Numbered from the stretch's first letter, positions 24,719 to 36,549 are shown. The stretch is 64,000 nucleotides of DNA from Smallanthus sonchifolius (GCA_023525975.1 CM042040.1:53227486-53291485), one strand, 5' to 3'. A program made the numbers and translations. Notes: a model not told the origin generated them from the sequence alone.

Positions 24719-24810
24719 TCTAAAACGTTGAAAGTTTTGGAATTAGGAACAAACTTTTTATTGATAATGATATACATACATGAAGTATATACATGTAGAA
24801 ATCATTGTTT

Positions 24811-24942
24811 CTATAAATTTTTAAAATTCTTTTCTTCTAAAGCTTGAACTAGTAAAGCATTTCGGGCTTTGACTTCAGCTTTTTCTCTTTCCAGCTCGGC
24901 TATTCGATTCAACAGTAGTTGTTCTCTTTCACTTCCAGACAT
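24811..24942 (-). CDS. Small coiled-coil ORF upstream of gag in A (43 aa)
   Basis: Starts ATG at 24942 and stops TAG at 24811. The peptide (MSGSEREQLLLN, then RIAELEREKAEVKARNALL) is almost wholly a charged heptad pattern, so a short coiled coil. It lies 92 bases before the gag ATG on the same strand and 72 bases after the previous ORF. The clean ATG-to-stop frame inside an otherwise decayed element is notable. It may be a separate small protein, or an exon of a spliced product. Function unknown; a gag-assembly role would be speculation. Confidence 0.45.
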   Translation of the reverse strand: MSGSEREQLLLNRIAELEREKAEVKARNALLVQALEEKNFKNL

Positions 24943-25014
24943 ATTTTAGTTTATATGAATAGTATGAATATTTTCATATTAAGGTACGTAAAATTTATTG
25001 GAATCGGCTCGTTC

Positions 25015-25302
25015 TTATTCTTCATGATCACATTTATCTTCATAAGGTATCTCGGTATGCACCTCGTGAAAATTTTGTGAGTATAACGGAGTAATATTAT
25101 AACTTCCGGCAGTTGGAGCAGAATAAAAACTTATCGAAGGATTATAAGGATTACTAGGGTTCCCTATTTCTCCAAGACTTTTAAAAGTAGAATTTTCTAT
25201 CTCTTCGTTATCTTCTATAGTAGTCTCATTAGTCTTACGTTTAAAATAATTTGTCGGAGAAAACTTACGAAGAAAACTAGGATCTTTGCCCTTTCCAACC
25301 AT
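25015..25302 (-). CDS. Second extra ORF in the A leader (95 aa)
   Basis: An uninterrupted ATG-to-TAA frame with a basic N-terminus (MVGKGKDPSFLRKFSPTNYF) and an acidic, tyrosine- and proline-rich remainder. It is 75 bases downstream of the 254-codon ORF and is preceded by TTATTTTACAG, which resembles a 3' splice site immediately before its ATG. Either the ORFs are separate cistrons or these are exons with plant-sized introns. I do not recognise the protein. Confidence 0.4.
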   Translation of the reverse strand: MVGKGKDPSFLRKFSPTNYFKRKTNETTIEDNEEIENSTFKSLGEIGNPSNPYNPSISFYSAPTAGSYNITPLYSQNFHEVHTEIPYEDKCDHEE

Positions 25303-25377
25303 ATCTGTAAAATAATAGAATGATATTTTATTAAAATATCTTACAAGAAAATAAATATAGAAAGTACAACAAAATTT

Positions 25378-26142
25378 CTAGTCTTTCATCAGTTCTTTTC
25401 CAAGGATCTTTAGATCTTTTCCAAAATCATATACTTGTTGACCATAGAACTGCGTTCTAGCCTTGTTCATAATTCTTTCCCTGTTTATTTCGTCTGTTTG
25501 GCGCAACGAACGATCTAAACATTCTATGAGAGATGAATGTATACTATCCTCGTATCCATACTTGGGAGGAGGTTCACGAATACCAAATAATATATCATTA
25601 TAAATATTTTGGTATTCAGGTGGTGATTGGAAGTAAGCTTGATATGGGCCACCATGTATAGGTTCAGGGAATATATATGGATCATAAAGAACAGGAGAAT
25701 TGAGATTATAAAAGGGATAATCTTCAGGATTTTCGAATACAGAAGCATACCGGTGAGATTCTTCTTCGGATGTTTCCCCCATTGGTACATTCTGATATGC
25801 TTCTTCTATTTCAGTAGAAGGAATAGAAAATCGTTTAGTAGGCATTCCTACTCTTATTCTAGGCTTTTGGGATGTACTTGGCCCAGCCTGATCTTTCACT
25901 GGTGGAGGAGTGGTAAATTTCCAGTTACTAAAGTTAGAACCGGAATCCATCCAATAACTCTCATCCTCGTATGAATGCGAGTGATACTCAGGGGTAGGGG
26001 TATCTAAATCTATAACGAAGGGATCATCATCACCAGGAATTGGAATTGGCATCATCTGAGATCCGTAAGGAGGACGCTCAGGTGTTTCTTGTTTAATCGC
26101 ACGGTTAGGATCATAATAAGGCACGTTATATTCTCCAAACAT
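25378..26142 (-). CDS. Extra 254-aa acidic, proline/tyrosine-rich ORF in the A leader
   Basis: Intact ATG-to-stop frame between the primer-binding site and gag of element A. The N-terminal half is acidic and proline-rich (PIPIPGDDDPFVIDLDTPTP, YEDESYWMDSG) and then Ser/Thr-rich with a basic patch (KPRIRVGMPTKRF). The C-terminal third looks helical and charged (LIECLDRSLRQTDEINRER). No gag, zinc-knuckle or enzyme motif is visible. Chromoviruses normally start gag soon after the primer-binding site, so this ORF and the two that follow are additional. Its frame is open although pol has decayed. I cannot name a family; low-complexity disorder is the best description. Confidence 0.5.
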   Translation of the reverse strand: MFGEYNVPYYDPNRAIKQETPERPPYGSQMMPIPIPGDDDPFVIDLDTPTPEYHSHSYEDESYWMDSGSNFSNWKFTTPPPVKDQAGPSTSQKPRIRVGMPTKRFSIPSTEIEEAYQNVPMGETSEEESHRYASVFENPEDYPFYNLNSPVLYDPYIFPEPIHGGPYQAYFQSPPEYQNIYNDILFGIREPPPKYGYEDSIHSSLIECLDRSLRQTDEINRERIMNKARTQFYGQQVYDFGKDLKILGKELMKD

Positions 26143-26159
26143 CCTGAAATTCTTAAATA

Positions 26160-26297
26160 TTAGTAACTACCTTAATTAGGTATTCTGTCCTCATAATGAT
26201 CAAAACTTAGTTACTAAGGTCAGTATCCTTATCTCAATATTTGAGGTATTATATCTAACATTATGGTTAAAGCTTAGATACTAAGACTAGTATCTAA
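26160..26297. repeat. Two leader hairpins of element A
   Basis: Two perfect 10-bp inverted repeats in series: TTAGTAACTA (26160-26169) with TAGTTACTAA (26208-26217), and TTAGATACTA (26274-26283) with TAGTATCTAA (26288-26297, 4-base loop). The two stems are related in sequence. They lie between the primer-binding site and the first ORF. Confidence 0.7.
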
Positions 26298-26310
26298 TTC
26301 GCTAAAACCT

Positions 26311-26323
26311 TGGGCTCCGATAC
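26311..26323 (-). promoter_or_regulatory. Primer-binding site of A, interrupted by element B
   Basis: Minus-strand GGAGCCC continues, beyond element B, into TTGGTATC (47400-47392). Joined, this is a one-mismatch version of the TGGTATCAGAGCC site that pairs with initiator methionine tRNA. GATAC is the duplicated part. Confidence 0.8.
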
Positions 26324-29089
26324 TGTGACACTTCTGATTTTCACTACTTGTACTCATTCTAGACTTATCAATGAAAATCCGCATGACATTTCATTTTACT
26401 TGAAATCCTATTTAGACGTTGTTACAATACTAGTTCACATGTGAAACATTACGTTTATGCTTGATTTCAAAGACTTATACTTATCTGTGATTGATTCATG
26501 GATCGCACGTAGACTTAATTGATCTTTATGACACATTAAATACACATGAACCACCCCCATACATCTCAAACATGTTCTTACAACCCATTCAATGTGAATT
26601 GATGCTAAAAAGTACTAGTTAGTACTTTCGTGCGATCGTTCGCCTTTTAAACCGTCGTTAACTACGTACCGTCCACGACCGACAAATCGTTTAACATGAC
26701 ATTAATTTATGTTTTAAATGTTTAAAATATTCATTTCTTTAATTAAAACAAAGTTTGTTTGCAAAACTTTCCTTAAATAAATCCTGAAATTCAAAAAACG
26801 ATCAAAAAGTCCGTTTTCTCGCCCACCGATCGCCAACTACTACACGCGAATAACGTAACTTTAACTTAAATGTTTTTAGCTAAACATACTCTTTTTGTTA
26901 TGACAATCAACTTTAATGTTGAAAACATTTGCCAATTTCGCTTAGAAATGCTTAAAATCAAAATTTTTGAATGCGCGCACTCAACCGGATCAAGCTAGGA
27001 CCCAACCCACCTACTCTTGGACCTAGCCCAAGCAAGAAATCATAAAAAACCCAGCTCCATTGAGGAAAATTTCACAGATTTGAGGGCCCTAAAACTCTAA
27101 ATTGCTTTCCAAGACATTCCATATTTACACCCCTTCAACCATTAGTATAAATAGGAGGCTTAGGATCTTGTTTTCTTTGCTAATTCTCCCTCAAACACTC
27201 CCAACCCCTCCTAAGTTGTGAAATCCCTTCCCAACCTTGAATATTTCGAAAATACCTTAGAGGATTCCAAGAGTTTGAAGATCAAACAAGTAAGTAACCC
27301 TCCGAAGTTGAATACGGTCTTTTTATTTTATTCTTTCTTCATCCCCTCAATCTTTTTCTATTTTCTATCCATGATCACTTGATCATGTGAAACCTCAGCC
27401 CTAAAAACCCTCTAATAATATTAATCAAACTAATAAATCAAGCTAACATCACCAACTAACAAACAAAGGATCCCGTTTGCAATGGCGGCTATGTCGTCGC
27501 ATTCTGCGAATCCTCAAGACAACTATTGCAAAAGTGGCTCTGCCGATGCTTTAGTATGTTCTTGCTAACTTAAAACATGTTATTTATTCTATATTATCAC
27601 TTATATGAACTCACACGCTAATTAAATATAGAATCCGCTTGCTCCTGTCGGCTATGCCGATTGCATTCTGTGATTCTCCAAAACGCTTCTGTGAATATCA
27701 TGGCTAGACCGGTGACACGGGACGTTTTGGCTAATCTAATCTGATTATATTATGTATTATAATAACATAATAACATTCGTCTAATTTTTATTTGCGCGTT
27801 CGGTAATCTTAAAACCCTAAACGGACCACTTAAGTGCAACCATTGATTTTGGACAGAAACTGTGCTGAATTTAACTGAGCGTAACTTGACCATAATTAAT
27901 CTAAACTGAGCAAACTCAATTTCCACGACGTAGTTCGTCAAATTTCCTTTCCAACCATAATTAGATCGTTTTCTAATTCAAAAGTATGACTCCGTAGTAG
28001 CCAAAACGGGACAGAAACCTTTTTCAGTATCTTCTGTCTTGTTGGACTATTTTGGCTATGATCCGAGTCTCAAATGGAAAAACTTTCTAAACGAAACTTA
28101 TTCGGAACGACTTAAAATACTTCCATGTAAAATTTCATAATTTTTAGACATCTTTTGATATTTTTAACAATCCCGTTTCTGTTCAGCTACTTTGCTATCC
28201 AAATCTAAAAATCAACTAAAACTCTATTTTTGCAACTAATTCTTAATCTTATGACCCGAACCGCCTTTCTAACACTCGTAACCATCGAACCTACCCTAAA
28301 ACGGGTTTATTTATTTGTTTAGGGTCTGGTCCATGATTCATCTCGTCTATTCGTTCAAGTTTCTTATCTCGTCTAGCTTTCAAGGTGAGACTTCATAGCC
28401 CCACTTTATTCAAATCGTTTTGGGGGAAACATGTACGCGTTGGCACGTATTAAAACACGTTTTCAAACAATTCTAAAATAAGAGAATTATATATGTATGT
28501 GAGTAAATGAACACAACATGATAAACGTTAAACTTGCAAATCCTTAACTTGAAACTTTCAAGCCAACGGTAGTACAGATATGGGTCATAGGATGGAAACC
28601 GCATATACTTTATGTACAACTTTTGGTTGGACATCTTATTCGTTATCAGTGTAACTTGCGAGTTGTACCACTTATTCGTTACTCATCATTTTAGGTTGGA
28701 TTTGCTAATCATGTGTTTGTTTTATTACGTGCTATATGATGATCTTGGAATATGAATTATCACCTTTGCCAAACTTATACTTTTATTAAACCTGTGATTT
28801 CTCACCAACTATTTTTAGTTGACACTTGTTTTTCGTACATGTTTCAGGTGATTAAGCTCGTGATAGGTCAATTCAATATCACATAGGATTTGCCTAGATA
28901 TCAATTGAAGAATCTTATTTTAAGTTGCTTGTCTTTTGAACATGTTATCTGTTTGGTTTAATTCGAAACTTATGTAATTGGGATTTTTTTTAATATTATG
29001 AAACTTTAATAGTAAATGTCTTTATTCCATTGTGTTCTTTTGTCAATTAAGTCGCACCCGTGGTTAAGATGCACGGTTGGGGTGTGACA
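26324..29089 (+). repeat. 5' LTR of element B
   Basis: 2766 bp, TGTGACACTTCTG...GGGGTGTGACA. TATA box TATAAATAG at 27146-27154; short ORFs inside are not shared as proteins. Both LTRs contain two adjacent related segments, CATTCTGCGAATCCTC and CATTCTGTGATTCTCC, about 160 bases apart (27500, 27665). Confidence 0.93.
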
Positions 29090-29092
29090 GAT

Positions 29093-29105
29093 TGGTATCA
29101 GAGCC
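29093..29105 (+). promoter_or_regulatory. tRNA-Met primer-binding site of B
   Basis: TGGTATCAGAGCC, a perfect match to the plant retrotransposon site for initiator methionine tRNA, three bases after the LTR end. Confidence 0.92.
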
Positions 29106-29171
29106 GTGGTTATAGAGAATTAGGCAACCATTTGACCTAGACTATAACCTAAGCTCCCCTTTGAAACTTAT

Positions 29172-29546
29172 ATGCTTATGTCATTCGAATCCACTAACTC
29201 TCTTATCTTTAGTATGTCGTCGTACCCTGCTGACATCTCTAGCAATTCAAGCCTTATTTCCGATGATGGGTCCCAAAGCCCAATTAGTTGGAGTAGGCTA
29301 ATCTCACCACGATCATCTTTCTCTGTAAGCCTGCTACCCTCGAAACATAATGTCAAGCCCGAGTTAATCTCCGATGCGACAAGCCGGCCTGCACCGAAGC
29401 CTGAAGTAATCAACATATCAAGTGATTCGGAATCCGAAGACCAAGAGAGCCATGTTGGAACCACTTCTGAGGCCCAACTCCCGTTCAAGAAAAGAAAGCT
29501 GACTTGTGAAGCTGAATCCAACTCTTGGGCAAGGCCCAATCCATAA
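29172..29546 (+). CDS. Upstream serine-rich ORF in the B leader (124 aa)
   Basis: Open from an ATG 66 bases after the primer-binding site to TAA at 29546. About one residue in five is serine. It has an acidic segment (ISSDSESEDQES) and a basic cluster (FKKRKLTCE) that would serve as a nuclear-localisation-type signal. No gag or enzyme motif. It precedes the stem-loop and gag, so a scanning ribosome would meet it first. Another ORF opens on the opposite strand over the same bases, which weakens the case for coding. It could be a small accessory protein or a chance uORF. Confidence 0.4.
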   Translation: MLMSFESTNSLIFSMSSYPADISSNSSLISDDGSQSPISWSRLISPRSSFSVSLLPSKHNVKPELISDATSRPAPKPEVINISSDSESEDQESHVGTTSEAQLPFKKRKLTCEAESNSWARPNP

Positions 29547-29589
29547 TGTTCTCATCAAAATCAAAGGCTTGGATAGTGATACTAGAGAC

Positions 29590-29709
29590 ATGTGTAATCT
29601 GGAAGGGTGAGCGCCTGTACACTAGGGGTCTTGTCAAAGGAAAGTGAGGCACGTTCGTTACGAGTCGCACTTACCTGAGGACCCTTGGAGTGAGTGCTCA
29701 CTTATAGGC
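29590..29709 (+). promoter_or_regulatory. Leader stem-loop of B with a short uORF ending at its base
   Basis: Outer pairing GTGAGC (29607-29612) with GCTCAC (29696-29701), middle pairing CTAGGGGTCTT with AGGACCCTTGG, inner pairing GGAAAGTG (29639-29646) with CACTTACC (29668-29675, one mismatch). A six-codon uORF (ATG 29590, TGA 29608-29610) stops on the first stem pairs. Element C has a structure at the same place with different arm sequences. Confidence 0.7.
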
Positions 29710-29933
29710 TAAAACACGTCTCACTAGTATCATTCATCCGAATCTTGAATTTTGACTAGTCAGATTTGTCTTTATATTTCATTTGTAATTCAACATATAT
29801 GTTTTAAATATATGTTTTATTTATCTTGTAAGACATTAATATTAATGAATGAGTGATTTTATTTATAAATATTGTCACTTTTAATTCTTGAATGTCTATC
29901 CTAACTACCGACTTATGATTTCTTTTTCGTAGA

Positions 29934-32900
29934 ATGCCTCCTCGTTGTGATCCTGATAACACCGTGGCTAACACCAGTGAAGCCTCCACCGAAACCACCG
30001 CCATAGCCACCCTGCTCACTCAACAACTTGCTGCGGTCTTACCCACTATTGTCACTCAAATCAACAACTCCACCGGAGGATCTAGTGGGAGTGTTTGTAC
30101 TTTCAAGCACTTCAACTATTGTAACCCACACAAGTACCTTGGATGTGAAGGTGCGACAGGGCTATTGCAATGGTTTGAAGGCATGGAGAACACATTTGAG
30201 ATGAGTGACTGCCCCGATGAACTTAAGGTAAAATATGCTTCAAGTTCCTTCCAAAGGAGGGCACTGACTTGGTGGAATGCTGAAAAGAAAATTCGGGGTA
30301 GGGAAGGAGCTCTTGCTATGACTTGGGATAAGCTCAAGGAAATTATGATCGAGGAGTTCTGTCCTAGCAATGAGATGAAGAAGTTGGAGATTGAGCTGTG
30401 GGACCTTACCCAGGATAGTGGGGAGAGTGAGGCGTACACCACACGCTTTCATGAACTCTGCATCCTAGTCCCTCATCTGGTTACACCCTTGACCCGAATG
30501 ATTGATCGTTATATTGGAGGCCTTCCGCCTCAAATTCGGGGTACTGTCATGGGTAGTAGCCCATCAACACTTGAAGCTGCTATTCGTTTATCTGCGTCCT
30601 TAACGGACGATCTAGTTAAGTCTGGAGTTCTATTCAGGAAAGGTGACAAGAGAGTTAAGGAGGAAGTGGCGAAAAAGCCTGAGTATCGCCACAAGAAGCA
30701 AAAGACCTCTAAAAGCTTTGCCATGGTTACCCCAGCTGTTCTTGTTGCCCAAGTAGCACCTAGACCTGCACCTGGCAGGAAGCCATATAGTGGACCTCAC
30801 CCGCTGTGTGCAAGGTGTCAATACCATCACCCTACTACTGTTCAATGTTGTTCATGCACTAAATGTGGAAGGCTTGGTCATTTTGCTAACGCTTGTCGCG
30901 TAGCTGAAAAGGCTGCTACTACCCAAACTGCCACTCCTGCCATCATCAATGGTAGGGCCTGTTATGAATGTGGTGCTCCTAATCACTACAAAAACCAATG
31001 CCCGAAGCTCAACAACAATAACCGAGGTGCACGTGCTCGCACTTTTGCCATAGGAGCAACCGAGGCCAGAAATGACAATGCCGTGGTTACTGGTACGTTT
31101 CTCATCAATAATCGTTATGCCTCTATCTTATTTGATACCGGAGCGGATAAAAGCTTTGTCTCCTTAGAATTTGAACCTTTACTTAAAACTTGTCGTACCG
31201 CTCTTGAACCTTCTTATACTATAGAAATAGCTGATGGCAAACTAACTGTTGTGCATTCCGTTGTCCGAGGTTGTGCTCTAACTCTCAACGATCACACATT
31301 CTCTATCGACCTGATTCCCATCACTCTTGGGAGTTTTGATATCATCGTGGGAATGGATTGGCTATCCCACAATCATGCGGAAATCAACTGTTCGGAGAAA
31401 CTCATTCGTATCCCTCTACCATCCGGTGAGACCTTGAAAATCTTTGGAGAGAAACCTTGCAAAGGTTTGAAATTCATCTCCTGCATGAAGGCACGTAGAT
31501 ATTTAAGGAAGCGATACTATGCTTTCTTGGCACATGTGGTCAAGAAATCTGAAGAAAAGAAATTACAAGATATACCGATCATCCGAGATTTTCTGGAAGT
31601 ATTCCCTGATGACTTGCATGGACTCCCTCCAACTCGACAAGTTGAATTTCGGATTGATCTTTTACCGGGAGCTAACCCCATTGCCAAATCTCCGTACCGC
31701 CTAGCCCCTTCTGAGATGCAAGAACTATCTAGCCAACTGCAAGAGCTGCTGGACAAGGGATTCATTAGACCGAGCTTCTCACCATGGGGAGCTCCGGTTC
31801 TCTTTGTCAAGAAGAAGGATGGGTCCTTCCGCATGTGCATCGACTACCGTGAACTAAACAAGCTTACCATCAAGAATCGTTACCCGCTACCTAGGATCGA
31901 TGACCTTTTCGATCAGCTGCAAGGAGCAACTTGTTTCTCGAAGATTGACCTCCGATCTGGGTATCATCAACTCCCAGTCCATGAAGAGGACATTCCCAAA
32001 ACTGCTTTTAGAACTCGTTATGGACACTACAAGTTCATGGTTATGCCTTTTGGGTTAACCAATGGTCCCGCGGTGTTCATGGACCTCATGAACCGTGTCT
32101 ACAAACCCTACCTAGATCAATTTGTCATTGTCTTCATCGATGACATCTTGATCTACTCCCGAACCAAAGAGGATCATACAACCCACCTTAAGCTGATTTT
32201 GGAACTCTTGAAGAAGGAACAACTTTATGCTAAATTCTCCAAGTGTGAATTCTGGCTTAGAGAAATTCATTTCTTGGGTCACGTGATCAACAACCAGGGT
32301 ATACACGTCGATCCAGCCAAAGTCACCGCTATCAAGAATTGGAGTACACCATCCACACCCTCTGAGATCCGTTCGTTTCTGGGTTTGGCGGGTTATTATC
32401 GAAGATTCATCCCGAACTTTTCGAAGATTGCCCTGCCTCTCACTACATTAACTCAGAAAAATAAGCCTTTCGTCTGGGAACAAAAGCAAGAAGATGCGTT
32501 CCAAACTCTTAAACAGAAATTGTGCAACTCCCCTATTCTAAGTCTTCCCGATGGCAATGATTATTTCGTTGTATACTGTGATGCCTCAAACCAAGGTCTT
32601 GGTTGCGTGTTGATGCAACGAGACAATGTCATAGCCTATGCATCCAGAAAACTCAAGGTTCACGAAAAGAACTACACCACTCATGACCTTGAGTTGGGTG
32701 CGGTGGTCTTTGCTTTGAAAATCTGGAGACATTATCTCTACGGCACTAAATGTGTGGTTTTTACTGATCACAAGAGCCTTCAACATATTCTGAACCAGAA
32801 AGAACTCAACATGAGGCAGCGACGTTGGGTTGAATTACTTAGTGACTACGATTGCGAAATTCGTTACCACCCGGGGAAAGCTAATGTGGTGGCTGACGCC

Positions 32901-33264
32901 CTTAGCCGTAAGGACCGAATCAAACCCACCCGTGTGCGAGCCATGGGAATGTTGGTCCAAACCAGTCTCAAAGATAAGATCCTCCTAGCTCAAAAACAAG
33001 TTGTTGCAAATGATGAGTTGAAGAAGGATTTGGATTGTGGTGTCGAAAAGCACTTGGAACCCAAACCCGATGATCTCCTTTACTTCATGGGTCGAATTTG
33101 GATCCCCGACTCAAGTGAGCTCCGAACCCTTATCCTTGATGAAGCACATAAATCTCGTTATTCTGTTCATCCCGGTGCTGATAAGATGTATCACGACTTG
33201 AAAGAGTTTTATTGGCGGCCAGGAATGAAGAAAGTAATCGCCCTCTATGTAGGGAAGTGTCTTA
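29934..33264 (+). CDS. B gag-pol polyprotein, interrupted in integrase by element C
   Basis: One frame of 1111 codons; the last two codons and stop come from inserted LTR C. Gag core at residues ~60-235 (LTWWNAEKKIRGREG), two zinc knuckles (CTKCGRLGHFANAC ~308, CYECGAPNHYKNQC ~343), protease (LFDTGADKSF ~399), RT (YRELNKLTIKNRYPLP, FIDDILIYS ~734), RNase H (VVYCDASNQGLGC ~880, TDHKSL, VVADALSRK), then the integrase zinc finger start (HPGADKMYHDL ~1078). These process and coat the element RNA, copy it and insert it. The frame is open across 3.3 kb, so B was young when hit. Start chosen as the first ATG giving a full gag; it lies 224 bases after the leader stem-loop. Confidence 0.93.
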
Positions 33265-33421
33265 TGTAATATCCGGTATTTTTCCGGCCTATCTTTTCCT
33301 AAAAACCTTTGCACGTATTATTAATTCAAAACTTGAAATTTTATCAAAACTATTTTCTTGAATAAAAAATATTGATTTAATGGATATATATTTAAGAAGA
33401 ACAATAATACTTGAGGTATAC

Positions 33422-33464
<43 letters not shown>

Positions 33465-36276
33465 CATATGAGACTTATTTAAGAGTATATACCTTATAAA
33501 TAAATTATTAGAAACTTTATGAATTTATAATTATATAAATTTATAAACTTATTCTAAAACACTTAAACTTGTAAATCATAAATCTTAGAAATTATTTTAT
33601 AAAAATAATGAAAGGAAATAAAACTTATGTAGTGTTTATAAAAATAAAACATGTTTATTTTTATAAAAAGTCCAGGGACCAAAAACTGTCAATTTCGAAA
33701 CTTATTTTAAACAAAAATCTAAATTTTATATATAAATGATAAAACTTTTAAACCTCAGGGACCATTTCTGTAATAAAACCAAACTCCCATCTCAGGAAAA
33801 CAGTCCCGAGTTCAAACCTCACTAGGACCGGTTTTGAGGCCGTTTAGTCAAAAACGCGAATTCCGGACCGATTCAATGAACCTCGAGTGTCGCCTCGCGC
33901 ATGCGACCTCTCCCCAATGAGTATTAACTTTCCTCCCCAACCGAATTCACGCGTGAAGCCGGAATTAACTCGACCCGTTCACCCGTATTCGTCCCACCTA
34001 ATCGAGCATTTAATCACGAAATCGTGTATAAATACCCGTTGTTACAGCCTAACGACATCATCCTCATACTCCCTAAACCTTCAATTCAGTCGATCAACAC
34101 CTACATTCTTCGATTCGAAGCTACGACCGCCGACGTCCACCTTAAGCTCGTTCTCCCTCGTTTTCGATTCAAATCAGGTAATTCGAATGGCCATAATACT
34201 CGTTTTCCTTCTTAGATTGAAAACCCTCTGTCAATTTACGAAGACAGAGGGTTAATCAGTGTGTACTTGACGGATTTGCGTTCTATGGTTCATACCAATT
34301 TGGGGGCAAGTGGGGCTTTTGTTTAAAAATTTCTTTTTCAAGTATAAACACAGCGAACCCGTAGCCGGGATGGTCAGTGTGTGTGTGCGATGGTGACCCG
34401 GGGCTGGTCGTGCGTTCGATCCGGCTCACCCCCATTTTCCCATTCCATATTTTTTTGTGCTATTTTATTCAGATTAAATATCCCAAATAATTCCTATAAA
34501 ATTCTATTAAACTTTATAAACTCAAAAATGATTTTTATTTATGCTTCTACATTCTGCAACCATTTTATTTAATTTAACTTAGATAAAAACTTATAAAAAG
34601 TTAAATCCTTAAATGTAGTTTTAAATACTAAAAATTTATAAAAGATACTCTTAAAACTTTATAAAATTTATACAATTTTATAAAAAAAACAGAAACTTAA
34701 TTTACTACCTAAAATTCTAGTAAGTAAATTCTTTTATAAACTTTAATAAACTTAAAACTTGTATAACTTTTATGAAATTATAAAACTTTATGAAACTTAT
34801 ACACTTGTACATCTTATAAAACCCATGTTTTATAGAAAACTTGTATTCATTGAAAAACAAATACTTTTCCAAATTTATAAACTTTATAAAACTTAAATAG
34901 AAGTTTTAATATTAAAAATATTAGCTTTACAAGAAATTCTATTTAACATTTTATAAGCTTATAAATGTCTATTTAACCACATTTTAAACATTATCAAATA
35001 TCAAATTATGTGGTAAGATAAATACTTAATTCTTAAATACTTCAAATCTCGAATGATTTATTCTTTTAAATAATCATTTGTCCTTAGTAATTATTTATTC
35101 TTAAATAATTATTATTCATTCTTAATAATTAATTATTTTAAATAATTGTTATTAATCCTTAATCATTATTTATTTTTCTTAAATATCCTTACAACTCAAT
35201 TTATAAGATACTTAGGAAATTTACTTTAAATTATTATTACCTAACTAGGGTAATTGATAATTATAAAACTTCTAAATAATAATTTTAATAATTATTCTAA
35301 ATCTACAAACTTATGAAACTTTGATATTCAAGTCTCACGTCATCCATTTAAAACCTTTGCTTTAAACTTATTTTAAACTTTATAAAACACAATCAATCCC
35401 ATCCCACATTTGGAACCCTAGTCAAATCTTGAAATCCTAGATCCTTTGCCTTAGACTTAAACTTGAAACTTTAGACTTATATTCTCAGGCCTATTGTGAG
35501 GATATTCTCCCTCAAAGTCTTGCAAACTTACTCATACCGGATACTCTTCATCATCCAAGTGAGTATACTTAGCCCCTTTTTCCTTTTATGCTTTTGGGGT
35601 GAAACATGTTCACAATTCTTAAACTTATACAATTCTTGTACAACTATGACTACGTGTTTATTCTTATGTTAAACTTGAGACTTGTATGCTTAGATTAAAC
35701 TTAAAACTAGCACAATCATTAGCTTTGATCAAGCCGATAGTAACAATGATAGATCTATTGCATTTGACCAATCCACCTTGATTGATTGACCCCTTCGGGG
35801 GGGGGAGCCCTTGGTGTTTGTTACTACATTAAACTTTAAACTTGAGACTTATAAGGGTAACCTGCGGGTTATGCCTAAACTTGGTTGGAGGGTTGATGTG
35901 CACAATGTCTAACATGCTTGTTTTCTCATACTTACATTATAGAATGCATGAATCATAGTGAATTGTAATACTTTTCAAATACTTGTTAAACTGTGTCAAA
36001 ACCTTTGTATCTCACCAACTATTTTGTAGTTGACAGACTCTTTCACATGTTTCAGGTTCTACAACATGAGGCTTACTTGTGATCACATAGGATGCTTGGA
36101 CCTAGAATGCTTAATCAATTAGACTTGTATTCCTGCTATGTATTTGATTTTATTCTTTGTATTGAACCTTTGAATCTATTTATTAATGAAATATTGAAAC
36201 TTTAATAGTCAACCTTGTGCTATTGAACAACCGCGTCCGCCCCGACGTATAATCCGCCGTCGGTTGGGGTGTGACA
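33265..36276 (+). repeat. 5' LTR of element C
   Basis: 3012 bp, TGTAATATCCGG...GGTGTGACA. TATA box TATAAATA at 34027-34034, TA microsatellite 33428-33458, and a nine-G run at 35797 that is longer in the 3' copy. Much of 34440-35400 is AT-rich with repeated ACTTTATAAA-like words. The 122-codon ORF at 33887 is an LTR shadow. Confidence 0.95.
34355..34433 (+). ncRNA. tRNA-like (SINE-derived?) segment inside LTR C
   Basis: Bases 34361-34378 (GTAGCCGGGATGGTCAGTG) resemble a polymerase III A box and 34411-34424 (GCGTTCGATCCGGC) a B box, spaced ~45 apart as in tRNA-derived genes. The same segment is in the 3' LTR at about 41512-41589. No full cloverleaf is claimed. Confidence 0.4.
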
Positions 36277-36279
36277 GAT

Positions 36280-36292
36280 TGGTATCAGAGCC
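36280..36292 (+). promoter_or_regulatory. tRNA-Met primer-binding site of C
   Basis: TGGTATCAGAGCC, identical to that of B and at the same distance from the LTR. Confidence 0.92.
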
Positions 36293-36549
36293 TTGGTTAT
36301 AGGGAATTAGGTTATTAGACACATGACCTAGACTATAACTTAGGAGACCCAAACATGAGTTATCTCATGCCCTTTACTAGGAACTTTTCTTCTCATTCTA
36401 TTCTTAATTCTTATACGTGAACGCTTGGAGATTCTACGTTCTTACTTACCTATGTGCTACGAGAGGCTACTACATCGAGGACACGTTCTTAGGCTTTAAG
36501 TCTAATCCACCACTAAACTCTAGTCAAGAATATTTAAGTTTTAGATAAT

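Noticed and set aside
29168..29539. ORF on the minus strand over the B upstream ORF
   Set aside because: It mirrors the sense ORF because of serine-codon bias. It runs against the element and has no motif.
33887..34255. 122-codon ORF and its conserved partner at 41052
   Set aside because: They are the same LTR sequence twice. The second copy is shortened by a small gap, and no family is recognisable. LTR shadow, not a gene.
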